Source: Vicugna pacos
Taxonomy: Eukaryota; Chordata; Mammalia; Artiodactyla; Camelidae
Reading direction: 5' to 3'
NCBI RefSeq assembly: GCF_048564905.1
Contig: NC_133007.1
Span: 23,248,001 to 23,312,000 of the forward strand
DNA: 64,000 nucleotides
The translations under genes were made by a program, and so were the position numbers. Below, one piece after another: positions 25,346-37,530 of the stretch. The stretch's first letter is position 1. Every line of letters begins with the position of its first letter. The notes below the pieces were generated by a model, which had not been told where the DNA came from, made no database searches, and saw nothing but the letters and a program-made list of their open reading frames with translations.

Positions 25346-26861
25346 ACAAATGATCCCAGAACAAACTGACAGAGAAGTAAATGCACACAGCAGTCAAAGT
25401 CTCAGAACTACACAGGGAATCCTTTTAGGAGATAAATATTAATCTGGGGTTTTGAAGGATGGATACATATTAATCGTGAATAGTAAAGAATAGTAGGAAA
25501 AGAAATGTAGGTTACCGGTAAAGATAGAGAGACAGAAATTAATGATGTGCGATGGCTGTGGACCAGACAGTTTGTCTTACAACTGAGGAGTGAAAGTATG
25601 ATTTAATGGCCTGAAATAGTGATTAGAACAGAGAATTCCAGATAATCATGGAGAAATAATTGAGAGAACTAAGAACACTAGGAGGAAAATAAGGCCCATA
25701 AATACATATGATCATTTTATTCCAATTAACTAAAAGGCTGTCATTTATAGAAAAGAATTAATATTCTCGTGAGTATCTGCAGAGAATAAATCAAGAACGA
25801 AGAGTGGATGTTTCAAGGAGGCATGGTTCCTCTCAGAATAAGAAGGTTTAGCCAGTTAAGCCACCCAGGAAGACAGCAGTCTGCTTTGTGACATACTGGG
25901 TTCCTTACAACTGGAACCTGACCACAGTGATTGGACAATACTTTCCAGATTTATATTAAAAGGCTCACAGAATTAGGTGCAGATTAAGTTAGAAGATTCC
26001 TGAGCTTTGTTCTAATATGAAGATTGTATGATTTTCTAAGGTTAGTGTAAAGGTTTTAGAATTACGTCATCTCTGAATCAAACTCCAGGTCTTCCCACAG
26101 ATAAGGGTGAGAGCTGCTCTGAGAACTTTATGGAGGCAACAGAGGTTAGGGCAGAGGTAGAAGCCAAAAGGGATGAAGGTGTCCGCCCAAGCCTTGTCAT
26201 GCTCTGAGCATTATTTGACCTTTAGTTAGATTCTTAATCCCAAATTCCCATGCACTCATGACAAGGGAAACCCCAGTATGTGGGATCACTCTAAGCCCAC
26301 CTCCAAGGCTTCACAATTGATCATGGGTAAATAAACCTCAACACCTTTAAATAAATGAAAATACTTCATTATACATAAACAAGTAGGATTTGTGTCAAGT
26401 GTATGAGGGACTGGCTAGATGACTTTTCAATTCCTTTTTTTTCCCCTAATTCATATTTTCATAAAATGGCTTTGAAGATAGGTGATTTCTCAGGACTCTC
26501 ATGCTCATGTGGGTTAAACAAATGATTTAACCTTTTGAGCCTCAGTTTCAATAAAATGGCAGGATTAGATGAGAAGAGCTCTAAAGCACCTCTCGATTTA
26601 GCGCACTAAGTATGGACCTTCTGTGCAAATAGGAATACAAAGAAACGGAAGCAACTCATAAACATAAAAATAAATTTCTTCAGATATCGTTGAATTGGGA
26701 ATTTACTTACGTCACTGCTCCTCATGCCTCCTGCTTTCCCCTCACTCCCCGGTCAGTGTGCTTAACCTGTTTGTTACTCACTTTGTCAGACCAGTATCAT
26801 CAACTTTGTACAGAAACACAAACATGGTTTCTTTGGGGGCATTCACTTTTATCAAATCCTT
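25346..26861. other. Intergenic upstream of the 26.9-kb OR gene
   Basis: No coding exon recognised. It should contain the 5' noncoding exon and promoter of the following OR gene, but neither can be pinned down. Confidence 0.4.
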
Positions 26862-26878
26862 TTTGTTGTCAGTTTCAG
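26862..26878 (+). promoter_or_regulatory. Likely 3' splice acceptor ahead of OR10T-like gene
   Basis: tttttgttgtcagtttcag is a good pyrimidine-rich acceptor with AG at 26877-26878, leaving 28 bases before the ATG at 26907. Placement fits a spliced 5' leader, as is common in OR genes. Confidence 0.55.
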
Positions 26879-26906
26879 GACGTCTGAATCTGATTCCCAG
26901 TGATCG

Positions 26907-27851
26907 ATGAAGAGACAGAACCAGAGCACGATCACCGAGTTCATCCTTATAGGCTTCTCAAACCTGGGGGATCTGCAGATCCTTCTCTTCTTTATCTTTC
27001 TACTGGTCTGCCTGACCACACTGATGGCCAATACCACAATCATGACTGTCATTCGTCTGGATCGGACTTTGCACACCCCTATGTACTTCTTTCTCTTTGT
27101 CCTCTCCTGCTCTGAAACCTGCTACACCTTGGTCATCGTACCAAGCATGCTGACCAACCTGCTTTCCACGAGTCCGACCATTTCTGTCCCCACTTGTGCT
27201 GCCCAGCTCTATTTCTTTGTGGGCTTGGCTTGTACCAACTGTTTTCTAATTGCTGTGATGGGCTATGACCGCTGTGCTGCCATCTGCAACCCTCTCAACT
27301 ACACACTCATTGTCAACCGAGCCACCTGCACACAGCTGGTTTTAGCCTCAAGCTTCTGTGGTTTCCTGGTCTCTGCGGTTGTCAACGTCCTGGTGTTTAG
27401 TGTGCCCTTCTGTGCCTCCAATCAGATCAACCACTTTTTCTGTGACATTTCCCCCGTCATAAAACTGGGGTGCACAGACACCAACTTGAAGGAGATGGTT
27501 ATCTTCTTCCTCAGCATCCTGGTGTTGCTGGTTCCCTTTGTGTTGATCTTCATCTCCTATGTCTTCATTGTCTCCACCATCCTCAAGATCTCCTCAGTGG
27601 AGGGACAGCGTAAGGCCTTTGCCACCTGTGCCTCCCACCTCACAGTGGTCATTGTCCACTATGGTTGCGCTTCCTTTATCTACTTGAGGCCCACATCCCT
27701 TTACTCCTCAGACAAGGACCGGCTTGTGGCAGTGACCTATACGGTGATCGCCCCACTGCTCAACCCCCTTGTCTACACACTGAGAAATAAAGAAGTGAAG
27801 ACAGCTCTGAGAAGGGTTCTCGGTAGGTACTCACCTCCCAAAACTGTGTGA
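26907..27851 (+). CDS. Olfactory receptor, family 10, OR10T-related
   Basis: Intact 314-residue odorant receptor with a true ATG start. It has a glycosylation site (Asn5-Gln-Ser), LHTPMYFFLFVLS at TM2, SYVFIVSTILKI at TM5, KAFATCASHLTVVIVHYG at TM6 and PLLNPLVYTLRNKEVKTAL at TM7 and tail. The extracellular cysteines of the second loop are kept. The TM3 motif reads MGYDRCAAIC, so the usual DRY is DRC at 121-123. By eye the protein is nearest to OR10T2 at 38998-39945, with long shared blocks (TNCFLIAVMGYDR, KEVKTAL), and is next most like OR10R2. It sits between OR10K1 and OR10T2 on the OR10T2 strand, where human, as I remember, has OR10K2 and pseudogenes. I cannot assign a one-to-one human name. 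Confidence 0.88.
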   Translation: MKRQNQSTITEFILIGFSNLGDLQILLFFIFLLVCLTTLMANTTIMTVIRLDRTLHTPMYFFLFVLSCSETCYTLVIVPSMLTNLLSTSPTISVPTCAAQLYFFVGLACTNCFLIAVMGYDRCAAICNPLNYTLIVNRATCTQLVLASSFCGFLVSAVVNVLVFSVPFCASNQINHFFCDISPVIKLGCTDTNLKEMVIFFLSILVLLVPFVLIFISYVFIVSTILKISSVEGQRKAFATCASHLTVVIVHYGCASFIYLRPTSLYSSDKDRLVAVTYTVIAPLLNPLVYTLRNKEVKTALRRVLGRYSPPKTV

Positions 27852-27906
27852 GTGAGTTGATAGGTCAGGAAAGTTATATTCATGAAAATGCCCTGGATGG
27901 AACTTT

Positions 27907-27912
27907 AATAAA
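27907..27912 (+). promoter_or_regulatory. Candidate polyadenylation signal
   Basis: AATAAA lies 56 bases after the stop codon of the OR10T-like gene, followed by a t-rich run. Plausible for a short 3' UTR, though OR transcripts often run longer. Confidence 0.35.
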
Positions 27913-28339
27913 CATACCTATCCCTTTTTTGCCAAAAAGAAAAAGAAAAAAGAGAGGAGGACCTTTCTGTTTTCAACTTTTTTATTGGAAAGTCCTTCTT
28001 TGTGTTTAGCCTGTATTCACTGTAAAGGCTGTGCCATTTGGTCTCCAGGAAGCTGAATGAATGTGGCAACTTTCAAGGCTCAAGCCATGTTATTTTTGTA
28101 CATTCTGTACATTTTCTCAGGTCAACACTACAAAATGCTGCATTAATTCTGAGAATGCCCAGCCTGTTCATACTCTTCCTACACTGAAGGAAACAGTGGA
28201 GAATGCTATTTAAGTCTCCAAGTGCTTCTATATATTTTTGAGGTTAAGAACTAATATCTATAATAAATAACTTATTTATAGACAGAAAGAATATTCACTT
28301 ACAAGATAGATGAGGGGAGAACTGAAGTTCTATAAGGCT

Positions 28340-28790
28340 GATAGTAGAGTAGAAAATACAGACTTTGAAATCATAAAAACCTAAGTTTGAATACTGATTT
28401 GGATCATTTTTGACTTGGGTCATTTTCCAGCCACATGGCATGGGCCAAACTTAACCTCTCTTGTAGTCAGTTGTTGCCTATGTAACATAAGACCTAAAAT
28501 ACCTTCTCAGCGGGTCACTGTAAGAACTAGAGGAATTAACAGATGTAGAGGAATTTGGTCCTCTTCTGAGAGAGGGCATTAAAAAATATTAGTTCTCTTC
28601 ACCTCCCTTCATTTTCCTATCTTCACTCCTTAAACTAGGATTGCACTTAATGTCAGATCAGTGTGAAAGTAGGCTGACCATTCCAGAGTTCTGTTTATGC
28701 ATCTGCTACTATGTGCAAGGCATTAGATTAGGTACTATAGGCAAAGAGTAATGAAGTACTGTTTCTTCTTTCCTTCATGTCTCACTGTAA
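28340..28790. repeat. MIR and L2 remnants
   Basis: At 28350-28570 a MIR-like order is seen (gactttgaaatcataaaaac, taacctctcttgtagtcag, actgtaagaactagaggaat). At 28690-28780 an L2-like end is seen (catctgctactatgtgcaag, gcattagattaggtactata). Both are old. Confidence 0.5.
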
Positions 28791-29149
28791 GAAATAACCA
28801 AATTTCAGTCACCTATGTAGGTGGATTATATTTCTTTGGCTGAGTTTTGTTTTTATTCTGGGTTTTGTTAAAGGGGTATTTCAATAAAACAGAATTTTAT
28901 ATGAAACTGGTTTCATAAATGTTCATTCTCAGCCTTCCACTTGAGCAGCATGTAGTTTAGGAGCTCCTGCTTCGGGGGCTGGTGCTGGGGGCAGAGACAC
29001 ATAACATAGATTTTAAAATAAGCTTCCTCAGATACTTCCTGAGCGAGCGGGTACCAATAATTGCAATTCTACAGAACAGGAATAATTAAACCATGGTTGT
29101 TATAAAGATTAAACGAGGAAATGCCTAACAGTATATCTAGCTTGTCTTT

Positions 29150-29342
29150 TTATGACTGGTTTATTTCACTTAGGAAAAGGGGAGTTGTTATTCAACGGTT
29201 ATGGAGTTTCAGATTTGCCAGATGAAAAAGTTCTGGCGCTCTGTTTTACAGCAATGTGAATATACTTACTACTACTGAACTGCACACTTAAAAATGGCTA
29301 AGACAGTAAATTTTATGTTTTTTGCCACAATAAAAAATGTCT
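29150..29342 (+). repeat. L1 3' UTR end, sense
   Basis: tatggagtttcagatttgcc, agatgaaaaagttctggc, gcacacttaaaaatggctaa and gccacaataaaaaatgt match the mammalian L1MA/L1MB 3' terminus in order, ending in a short A-rich tail. Confidence 0.75.
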
Positions 29343-30594
29343 GGCTACGTGTCGGCGGGTTGCATTAGTGTTGGCTGATCTAAGCTGACCTCAGTGTGAT
29401 GACTCTGCCTCAAGTTTCATGCCTCCTGGGTCTGATCCCTTTGGCTAGGCTGGGACCAGATCTGCACCAGCTATTTTCATTCTAGAGCCCGGGTTTAAAA
29501 GGACATGGTGGTAGGAGAAAACCTGCAGTGCGTCTTTTGGCTAAAGCTTGAAACTGGCAAACTGTACCTTCTGCCCATATTTCACTGGCCATTGTAAATT
29601 CCAATATCAAGCCCAAATTTCTGTGGTGGAGATTATACTCTGCATCTAATAGGACGAACTGCAAAGTCACAGGGCAGAGGACACAGAAAGGGATAAAGAG
29701 CTACAGCTGAAAATTCAACAAACAATAGTAAGCTAGGACCCAGCAATTGCTGCTGGTATAGACTAGATCAAAAAGAGTCATATGTTACCAGCCTTCTGGG
29801 GAATCTTATATACTGTCTATAAAATTATGCAGATTCCAAGAGACCCAAAATGCCACCATGATCTACAGGCCAGAGTGGGGACCTACATAGATTAGATATT
29901 AGAGTCTTGGCACAGGTCTGCCAGGGTTTGAGGCTATTTCAAACTAGGCTCCAGCTCCTGGGAAGGCTGGCTAGTCAATTTCTTATTTAGTCCTCCTCCT
30001 ATTATTTTCCATTTTGGGATCTCATCCCAAAGCCTGGGAAGTGCACCAGTCCATTCTTCGATGGTTTACAAACTGTACTTTTTGTCTTTTAGTACCATGC
30101 TTCTCAATCTCTCTACTTTTTGGTAGTCTCTTCCAGAATTGACAGATTCTCCTTAGGAGGTAAACGCCTCCCAAATATCAGAACACTCTCTCCAAGTGTC
30201 TTGCTTTTATTCCAAACCTTAATCCTTTGTTAGAGTCCTGACATCTTCAAACCAATTTTTTCCCAAAATTTTTGTACCGTTTCTAGTTGTTCCTAGTGGC
30301 TGAGTTGATCTGAAATATTCTGGTCCAGTCCCCACAGAGGGAACTCCTATTCTGTATATTTTAATTCTAGTAAATATATTACTTACAGTAAAATATACAA
30401 ACTAAAAAATACACAAATCCTAAGTGTATAACTTGATTGATTTTTACAAATTAAACTTAGCAGGTAAATAAATTTTTGAGAACTCCAAAAGGCTCCACTG
30501 TGCCTCTTCCCAGGAATTGTGATCCCGAACATAATCTCTACCCTGACTTCTCTCACCTCATTTCTCCACATATAACGTCAGTGAGAATCTGATG
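29343..30594. other. Intergenic, nothing recognised
   Basis: Neither a coding exon nor a confident repeat. Minus-strand frames at 29482-29670 and 30383-30571 are short and unremarkable. Confidence 0.4.
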
Positions 30595-32135
30595 TTTTTC
30601 TTTTTTTCTCTAGAAAAATTGCAGAAAGCTGCACAGAAAATACCAAGAGTATGACACAGACACAGTACCTCCTATTAAGACCATCTTAGATTACTGTGCT
30701 ACATTTGTTAGATTTATTGAACCAATATCGATACACTGATGTTGTCAAAGTCCATCGTTTACTTTGGAGTTCACTCTTTGTATTGTACAGTTCCACAGAC
30801 TTTCACATATGCATCATGTTATATATTCACCATTACAGTATACAGAATGGATTTACCACTCTAAACATGCCCTAAGTTCCTCCTCCTCCTCCTCCCCTCA
30901 TCCCCTGGCAGCCAGTGATCTTTTCCTGTCTCAGTAGTTTTCTTTTTTCCAAAAAGTCATATAGTTGGACTCATACAACATATACACCCTTTTCAGACTG
31001 GCTTCTTTCATTTAGCAATATGCAGTGAAGGTTACTCAGTGCCTTTTCATGGCAGGATGCTCATTTCTCTTTCTATTCTCTATTATTTCAGCAATGCCAT
31101 ACTCCCTTGAATTACCATAGCTTTATAGTAAATCTTGAAGTCAGGTAGTATCAATTTTCCAATTTTATTCCCCTCTCAATATGTTTTAAAATGTAGATTT
31201 CATTGTTTTTCAGATATGGTAAGGCTGACTTATCAGGAAACAATTCCCATTGAAAAGAGAGTTTATTACACACAGTTCCTAAGAGGAGGTGGGGATGCCA
31301 TGCCTAGGACAGGAGGATACTGTAGGAACATGAAACACTAGACAAGCAGGAGCTATGGGCTCTGGACTGATTAGTTTGCATATGAAGGACATGCTCTAAG
31401 GAAAGTCCTCTGTTATCTCCAGGAATTGGAAAACTCTAACCCTAGTTAGAAGGAGTAGTCCCTCCCTGGTCGTCAAGGTCCCAAAGAGTCATCTAGGCCC
31501 ATCAAAGGGATCAAAGCACCTACAAAATGTGGTTAATATGCAATATTGTGTTAATAATCCTCTAGGTCTTTTGCCTTTGCATATAAGCTTTACAATCAGT
31601 TTCTTACCACCCCACAAAATAACTTGCTGGAATTGTGATTGAGACTGCATTGAATCTACAAGAAGAACTGACATCTTAACACTATTGAGTCTTCCTAGCC
31701 ACAGACAGAATATTCCTCCATTTATTGAGATCTTCAATATCTTTCATCAGTATTTTATAATTTTCCTCATATAGACCTTGTACATATTTTGTTCGACTTA
31801 TACCTATTTCTTTTTTCTTTTTTGTTGCTAATGTAAATGATACGTGTTTTTAATTTCAAATTCCAACTGTCCATTGCTGGTACATAGGGGAAAAAATGGG
31901 CTTTTGTGTATTAATTATATGTCTTACAATCTTGCTATAATCACTTTTTAGTTTCAGAAGGATTTTGTTACTTTTTGTTTTGTTTTTGCCTACTCTTTGG
32001 AATTTTCAACATAGGCAATCATATCATCTATGAAGAAAGACAGCTTTATTTCTTCCTTCTTTTGATGTTTTTCTTCTTGCTTTCATTTTTATAATTTCTA
32101 TTTTGTTCTTTTCCAGAAGCTGAATAAAGTTTTCT
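30595..32135 (-). repeat. Old L1M LINE, minus orientation, split by an insertion
   Basis: The 3' UTR part (30600-31000) has gaaaaattgcagaaagctgc, tattgaaccaatatcgatac and ttcactctttgtattgtaca. The ORF2 part has ttaccatagctttatagtaa, then after a break aacttgctggaattgtgatt, actgcattgaatctacaaga and cactattgagtcttcctagc. All read antisense to L1. The match is interrupted from about 31195 to 31560. Confidence 0.75.
31195..31560. mobile_element. Unidentified insert inside the L1
   Basis: About 365 bp that does not match L1 sits between two L1 blocks that adjoin in the consensus. Its look (gagtttattacacacagttc, gtttgcatatgaaggacatg) suggests an old retroelement such as an LTR, but the family is not recognised. 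Confidence 0.35.
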
Positions 32136-33055
32136 TCACCAGATAAAATCTGTGTGTCTGGCAGATCCTCAGAGGAACCACCAGTTTAAATCCAGAGCTT
32201 GAGGTTTCTTGAGCCAAGTGGTGATGCAAATTTGCGATGCAAATCAGAATGAGGGCCTACTGATTACAACCTCTCACGAATGGACCTATTTTCCCCACCG
32301 CTGACCCACGTCTCTGGTCAGCCTCCAAGCAACTTTCCCATCTGGACCTCCCAACGGTGGGCTGAAAGATGCGTTTAGTTCCACTTCATGTTTATCTCAA
32401 GGTGTCCTCCTTCAGACTCCAGCTTAAAGTAGACTTATTTTTTTGACTCCTGTTTTGGTGGGCCCTGGATTTTAATTTCTGTCAGCCTCATCCGTGATTC
32501 CCACATATCAGTAGCTGGGGTTGTAATTCTAACCAGATAAGTAAATGTCCTCGTGGACTCTTGCTTTCTCTCAGATTTTGACCTGGAAATCCCTGCTGTA
32601 CTTTCAGCTGGTAAATATATATCAAGAAAAAGGTTTTAATATTCCCCAGCAACTTCAGTTATTTTCAGAAAGAGCATTTGTTCAAATAGCCAGAGTAGCC
32701 ACTAGCAGAAACAAATTCTCTCATCCTCTTCACTCTTTCTCCTTTGAATATCCTAGGCACAAACATTCAGTAGTTTCTACTTAGCTTTCTTGTTTCCAGT
32801 GTTTTTGTTCTTAGTCATTGGCCAAATCTCAGCCCTGACTGTGTTCAAGAGGGTCTTCACTATGAGGCACTCGTCTTTCTAGCCGTCCCGTCCTCTCCAT
32901 GGGCACATGCCTCCGGGTGTCTCTTATTACACGTGGTTAGGACTCCCTGTCAGATCAGGTGGATTCATGGAACTTACTTATCTTTGTATCACTGTAGTAC
33001 CAACACAGTGCTTTCCAAGGCACAGCACTCGATGAACGGTTGCTGAATAAAAGTC
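32135..33055. other. Intergenic with an L2 tail
   Basis: Mostly unrecognised. At 32940-33055 an L2 3' end is likely: tatctttgtatcactgtagt, ccaacacagtgctttcca, then gatgaacggttgctgaataa. Confidence 0.5.
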
Positions 33056-34264
33056 GTTCCCTTAAAGGAACTAAGAAATCCAGTTGTTTGACATTTTATT
33101 CAGGCTTCGTGTATAGAAGCAGAACAGAGACTACCAGGGTAATCCCCCAGAGTGCCAAGCACACCTACATTCAACAACCCCTGCTTTCATCTCTTATGCT
33201 TTATCAAATCAGTCCTCACGTAAGTCTCCAGGTTCGAGAACTTGGTTTCTCTTGGTATCTCAGTGTTTTGCAACCTTTTGTCTAAAAGCAACTAAACTCC
33301 CTCATGCTAAAAGAATTCTTATTTACATTATTTACATTTTTAGTGCTTTACAGAAGTAGGAAGTTTTCTTTTTTTTTTCTTTTTTCTTTTTTTTTGCCAT
33401 ATGAGCTATTCCCTTCCGGTATTAAATAAGACGTCCTTGACCAAGTTTAGTCATTTATTTTATCTTTTGCTTTAACTCTCCTTGTCTCAGAGGGCCCTAG
33501 TCCTCAGAATCCCACAAGGCTATAAATACTCTCCAGCCTAATTATAGAACCTGAATAATTGATGTATGATTATAGATTGGGCTAATTTCAGCCTCTTATT
33601 TAAGACTTTAAAAGGTTTAGGCATCTAATTGTCCAAATAAACCCTTTATGAAATGTTTCAGGGCATTTTTTTTCATTTAATCTTTCAGGACAGATGTCAT
33701 TGCTTTTACAAGTAACCTTCTACTGCTGTCTCTTTCCACATTCAAAAGACCAACAAGACTATAAGTCCTCAAACTCAAAGTCATATGTTAACTTCTTTGA
33801 TCATTTGAATATAAGTAGGTAAGTGTATTCTCTTTGTCAGTTACTACCTGAAGAAAGAAACATTTTCTACCAACGATTTCAGGTTTAAAAGTATTTGCAT
33901 AATAGTTTTTAGTATTATGAAAAGAATTCGATATCAAAGTAAATTTGATTGTGCTATTTTTGTTGAAATAAAAGAAACTTTTACTCCTATTGAATGTGCA
34001 CACCCACACAAATGGAAACATTTATACACATATACCATACCTTATATGAAATTGAAATGCTGAGAAATCAAGTACTAAAAGTAACTGGAGGGGAGGGCAG
34101 GAAAGCTCATCAGCATAGATGTCTTTTTGTAAAAAAGATGATTTTGAGAATTATTTTTAAATTGTGTATGATATGAATTATAGTCAAGAGTAGAGAGCAC
34201 ATTCTAGGGGAAAAAAATCATAGTATATGAAAAAACTAAAGGAGAATTAAAGGAGAGACTAAAG
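33056..34264. other. Intergenic, nothing recognised
   Basis: Contains a T-rich run at about 33366-33397 and no gene or nameable repeat. Confidence 0.4.
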
Positions 34265-34575
34265 GAGAATTAAACCATGCCGTCATTTATTATTAAGTTT
34301 TGTTTCGAGTCCACTATGTGTCCCATATTGTGGTGGGGGCAGCAGGTCATTTAGAATACACTGTTATGGTCCCTATCCCAAAGAAATAATCTACAGAGGG
34401 ATATGATTGGATAGATATATAGATAAATAGATAGATGATAGATAGATAGATAGATAAGAAATACAAATTATTTATAAAGTAATATAAGATAGTACCTAAC
34501 CTATTTATCACACCAGTATGATTTTAAGATCTCTAAGTGTTATGAAGAGGAAGAGCATCTTGTGGGCTCCAGCAG
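34265..34575 (-). repeat. L2 remnant with (GATA)n microsatellite
   Basis: gtcatttattattaagtttt, tatgtgtcccatattgtggt and tatggtccctatcccaaaga follow the antisense L2 3' end. It is split by a GATA/TAGA tetranucleotide run at 34409-34458. Confidence 0.6.
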
Positions 34576-34861
34576 TCAGAGAAGGTGTACTGAAGAACAT
34601 GGGCCGTGAAGGGGACTTTGACACAGAAAACAGTAGGCTATATAAATACATGAAACAGCACAAGAAAAAGGTATAAAAGCAGTACTATGGCTGTGGGCAA
34701 GAATAGAGGCTATCTTAGGTAAAATTAAATTCTTTTTTGAATCACTGGAAAAGAAGCCGATGATTTAGCAGGAAGTTAAAAACAGTTTGATTCACAAAAC
34801 TCATGATAAAACTGGTGGTAAAATTAAGCAACATCTTCTTGACCCTCCTAATTTTGGGGGG

Positions 34862-34995
34862 GTTAATATTAGTCTTTTTTGATTGAAGTATAGTCAGTTT
34901 ACAATGTTGTGTCAATTTCTGGTGTGCAGCATAATGTTTCAGTTATACATATACATACATATATTCATTTTCATATTCTTTTCATTATAGGTTCC
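34862..34995 (-). repeat. L1 3' end fragment, minus orientation
   Basis: ttgattgaagtatagtcagt, caatgttgtgtcaatttctg and gtgtgcagcataatgtttca are the same antisense L1 3' terminus seen at 19737-20235. This copy is close to the consensus and hence fairly young. Confidence 0.8.
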
Positions 34996-35056
34996 TAACC
35001 TAAGGCTTAGAGAGAACATATCTCAATTATAAAATTTGATAATTCAAGAACATTGG

Positions 35057-35189
35057 TGGGGGAGGGTATAGCTCAATGGTAAATTGCATGCTTAGCATGC
35101 ACAAGGTCCTGGGTTCAATCCCAGTACCTCCATTAAAAAATAAATAAAAACCTAAATACCTCTTCCCCCAAAAAACAAAATAAAACAAA
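35057..35189 (+). repeat. Camelid tRNA-Ala-derived SINE
   Basis: The head reads ggagggtatagctcaatggt, then gcatgcttagcatgcacaag (anticodon-arm equivalent with AGC) and gtcctgggttcaatcccagt, ending in an A-rich tail with taaataaaa. The RNA polymerase III A and B boxes of a tRNA-Ala ancestor are visible. It is flanked by aagaacattgg (35046-35056) and aagagcactgg (35190-35200), an 11-bp target-site duplication with two differences. A SINE copy, not a tRNA gene. Confidence 0.92.
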
Positions 35190-35200
35190 AAGAGCACTGG

Positions 35201-36269
35201 ATCATTAAAACTGGATTATTCCAGAAAAGTCAGAAATGGTAACGTGAGTTTTACTGGAACAAGCGGCACGGAACCATGCTTTGGTCCCTTGGAAAAAGCA
35301 CCGGGCAGATACTCTTCTGGAAAGGTAAAAAATAAGTGGCATAAAATGTGATGGGCAGAAAGTGGGTTAGAAGTTAGAAGGCTTGTACAGTGATACCTGT
35401 CAATTATTTCTCAATAAAACTGGAAAAAGGGAATTTTGAAAATACATAAATGTATTAGTGCCCTTGCATTACCTGTAAGGAGACAAAAACACTTGTCCTG
35501 TCAACTGGGCTGTGAGGGTCAAAACGAGGTGGCTTACATGAAAGCATCTTGTTTTCTGCAAGGTCTGATGCAGGGGAAAAGGGTTATGACAGCAGGGATG
35601 TGGAACTACCTAAGTAAAGGAACCATGCAGAGATGATGAAAAGGGAATGTACACCGTGTATCACGCCAAGCAACTCCTTACATTTTATAGCCATTAAAGT
35701 AGCCAGCAAGTTGGCAGATGCTGAGTGGTGCAGGTTTATATCTGATTTCTGAACCTGATTCTGAAAGTGGAAGTATTAGGGCCCTGGGTGCCTAGACTAT
35801 AAGATACTGTGAAGTTCCTGAGATAGTCTCTTTTCCTTCACTACACCGCTTTTTAGCTATTAGAGATTAAAGATTAAAGATGCATTCTTCTTGCTCCCTT
35901 TATTTCCTCCATTATTCCAGCTGCAGGCGTCCTTCTCCACTCCTATCCCAAGGGATCATCAATCTATTTTACTCATGGGCAGGAATGTCATAGCCTTGTG
36001 GTCCAGATTTTACGCCTGTGCTCCACAACTCCATAGGCATACAGAACAACAGTACTAGAATTTAAAGATAGAACCCAAAGATTAATGACTTTTTAGATGA
36101 TAAAGGGTAGATTCATTAAAGAACTGCAAAGATGAGAGCATAGGAGTCAAATGCAAGGGAACTCTGCTGTGATTCAGAGGTCAGAGGAGCAGATTCCTCC
36201 TGCTCAGTTATCAAGGCTGGGATATCTGCCTCTCAGCTCCATGGGTTGCATAACACAGACAAAAACAGG
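35201..36269. other. Intergenic, nothing recognised
   Basis: No supported gene or nameable repeat. Confidence 0.4.
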
Positions 36270-36500
36270 TAACACTTGGATTGCAATTGCTGTGTGTTAG
36301 GTGCTGTTTCAAGCACTTTACTTAATATTACCCAAGTTAATTCTTATAACAATCCTATATAACATGCTCTAGTGTAACTGATGTTTTATGAATGAGGAAA
36401 CCGAGTCACACTGAAGTTCACAGCTCTAAATGGCAGGGGAAGGATTCAGACCTAGCATTTTGGTTCCTGAGTCCATGTTCTAATGCACAGGCTTTAACAA
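36270..36500 (+). repeat. MIR SINE
   Basis: gctgtgtgttaggtgctgtt, caagcactttacttaatatt, gttaattcttataacaatcc, gaatgaggaaaccgagtcac and gaaggattcagacctagc follow the MIR consensus in order. One of the clearer MIR copies here. Confidence 0.8.
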
Positions 36501-37413
36501 CTTTATACTGTAATTATAATTAGCTAGTTAAGTGAATTGCAATATTAAGGAAAGAAATTGACATATTAAGACAGCATGCACATACTAGAATACAAAAAGA
36601 CATACAGTACAGGGAAAATAATTTAGACATTCTTTTCCTTTGATAAAGATAATGTTTGTTCTTTAAAATTACATTTATGTAAGTCATATGGCAAACACCA
36701 TGAAATAATAATATATGGCAAATGTCATTATAACGATCATTCACTTTATTTCATTCATTTCACTCATCAACAAATAAGTATCATTTCAATTGATCACATC
36801 TCACAGGTATGTTTCATCCTCACAGTTTGATCTTCATGAAGTAGAATGCTTTGCTCAAATATTCTAAACAAAATATTGGAAGAAACAACAGGTAAAGAAA
36901 TTTATCCCACTGGGGATCCTAAAGAAATGTGAAGAAGATGAGAGGCACTGATTTCAAAGGTGAAAGAGGACATATCCAGAAAGGGAAAGAAGGGTCTTTG
37001 GCAGAAGACAAACCAATTTACCTTGCAGAATCTGAGAATCAGGAGCCCTTGGGGAATTAGGTAGAAAAGATGGAAGAAACAAGATGAAATGCAAAGACCT
37101 AGGAGGGAAGATTAGAAGTTAAGATTTTCAAATGTGGCATCTAGAATCAGAAACATTTTTATATGCTGTGTACTCAGACAGGTACCATAACATCTCTGTT
37201 TCTCAATTTCTTATTTTGTAAGACAAGGAGTCATATCACTTCACAGCGTATTAAGTGACTCCACATATTGTCTGCGCTCGCTTGATTACAATGGATATTG
37301 AGCACCAAAGTGGACTAAAAGATAAAAAAAAAAAATAAGATTCTGGAATATGGAAACTTAGAAAAAGAAACATTTTTCAAAATTATAATGAGGATAGTAA
37401 AGTATCAAGAATG
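36501..37413. other. Intergenic, nothing recognised
   Basis: No coding exon or confident repeat identified. Confidence 0.4.
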
Positions 37414-37424
37414 GAAGATGCAGA

Positions 37425-37530
37425 GGGGAGGGTATAGTTCTGTGGTAGAGTGCATGCCTAGCGTGCATGAGGTCCTGGGTTCAATTCTTAGTACCTCCAC
37501 CTCTATTAAATAAATAAATACATAAGAAGA
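37425..37530 (+). repeat. Camelid tRNA-Ala-derived SINE
   Basis: Same family as the copy at 35057: ggggagggtatagttctgtg, gagtgcatgcctagcgtgca, gaggtcctgggttcaattct, then a (TAAA)n-type tail. Perfect 11-bp target-site duplications gaagatgcaga lie at 37414-37424 and 37531-37541, so the insertion is recent on the mammalian scale. Confidence 0.93.

Noticed and set aside
35057-35189. Possible tRNA-Ala gene
   Set aside because: Although A and B box and an AGC-like anticodon arm are visible, the unit has an A-rich tail and target-site duplications, and recurs at 37425. It is a tRNA-derived SINE.
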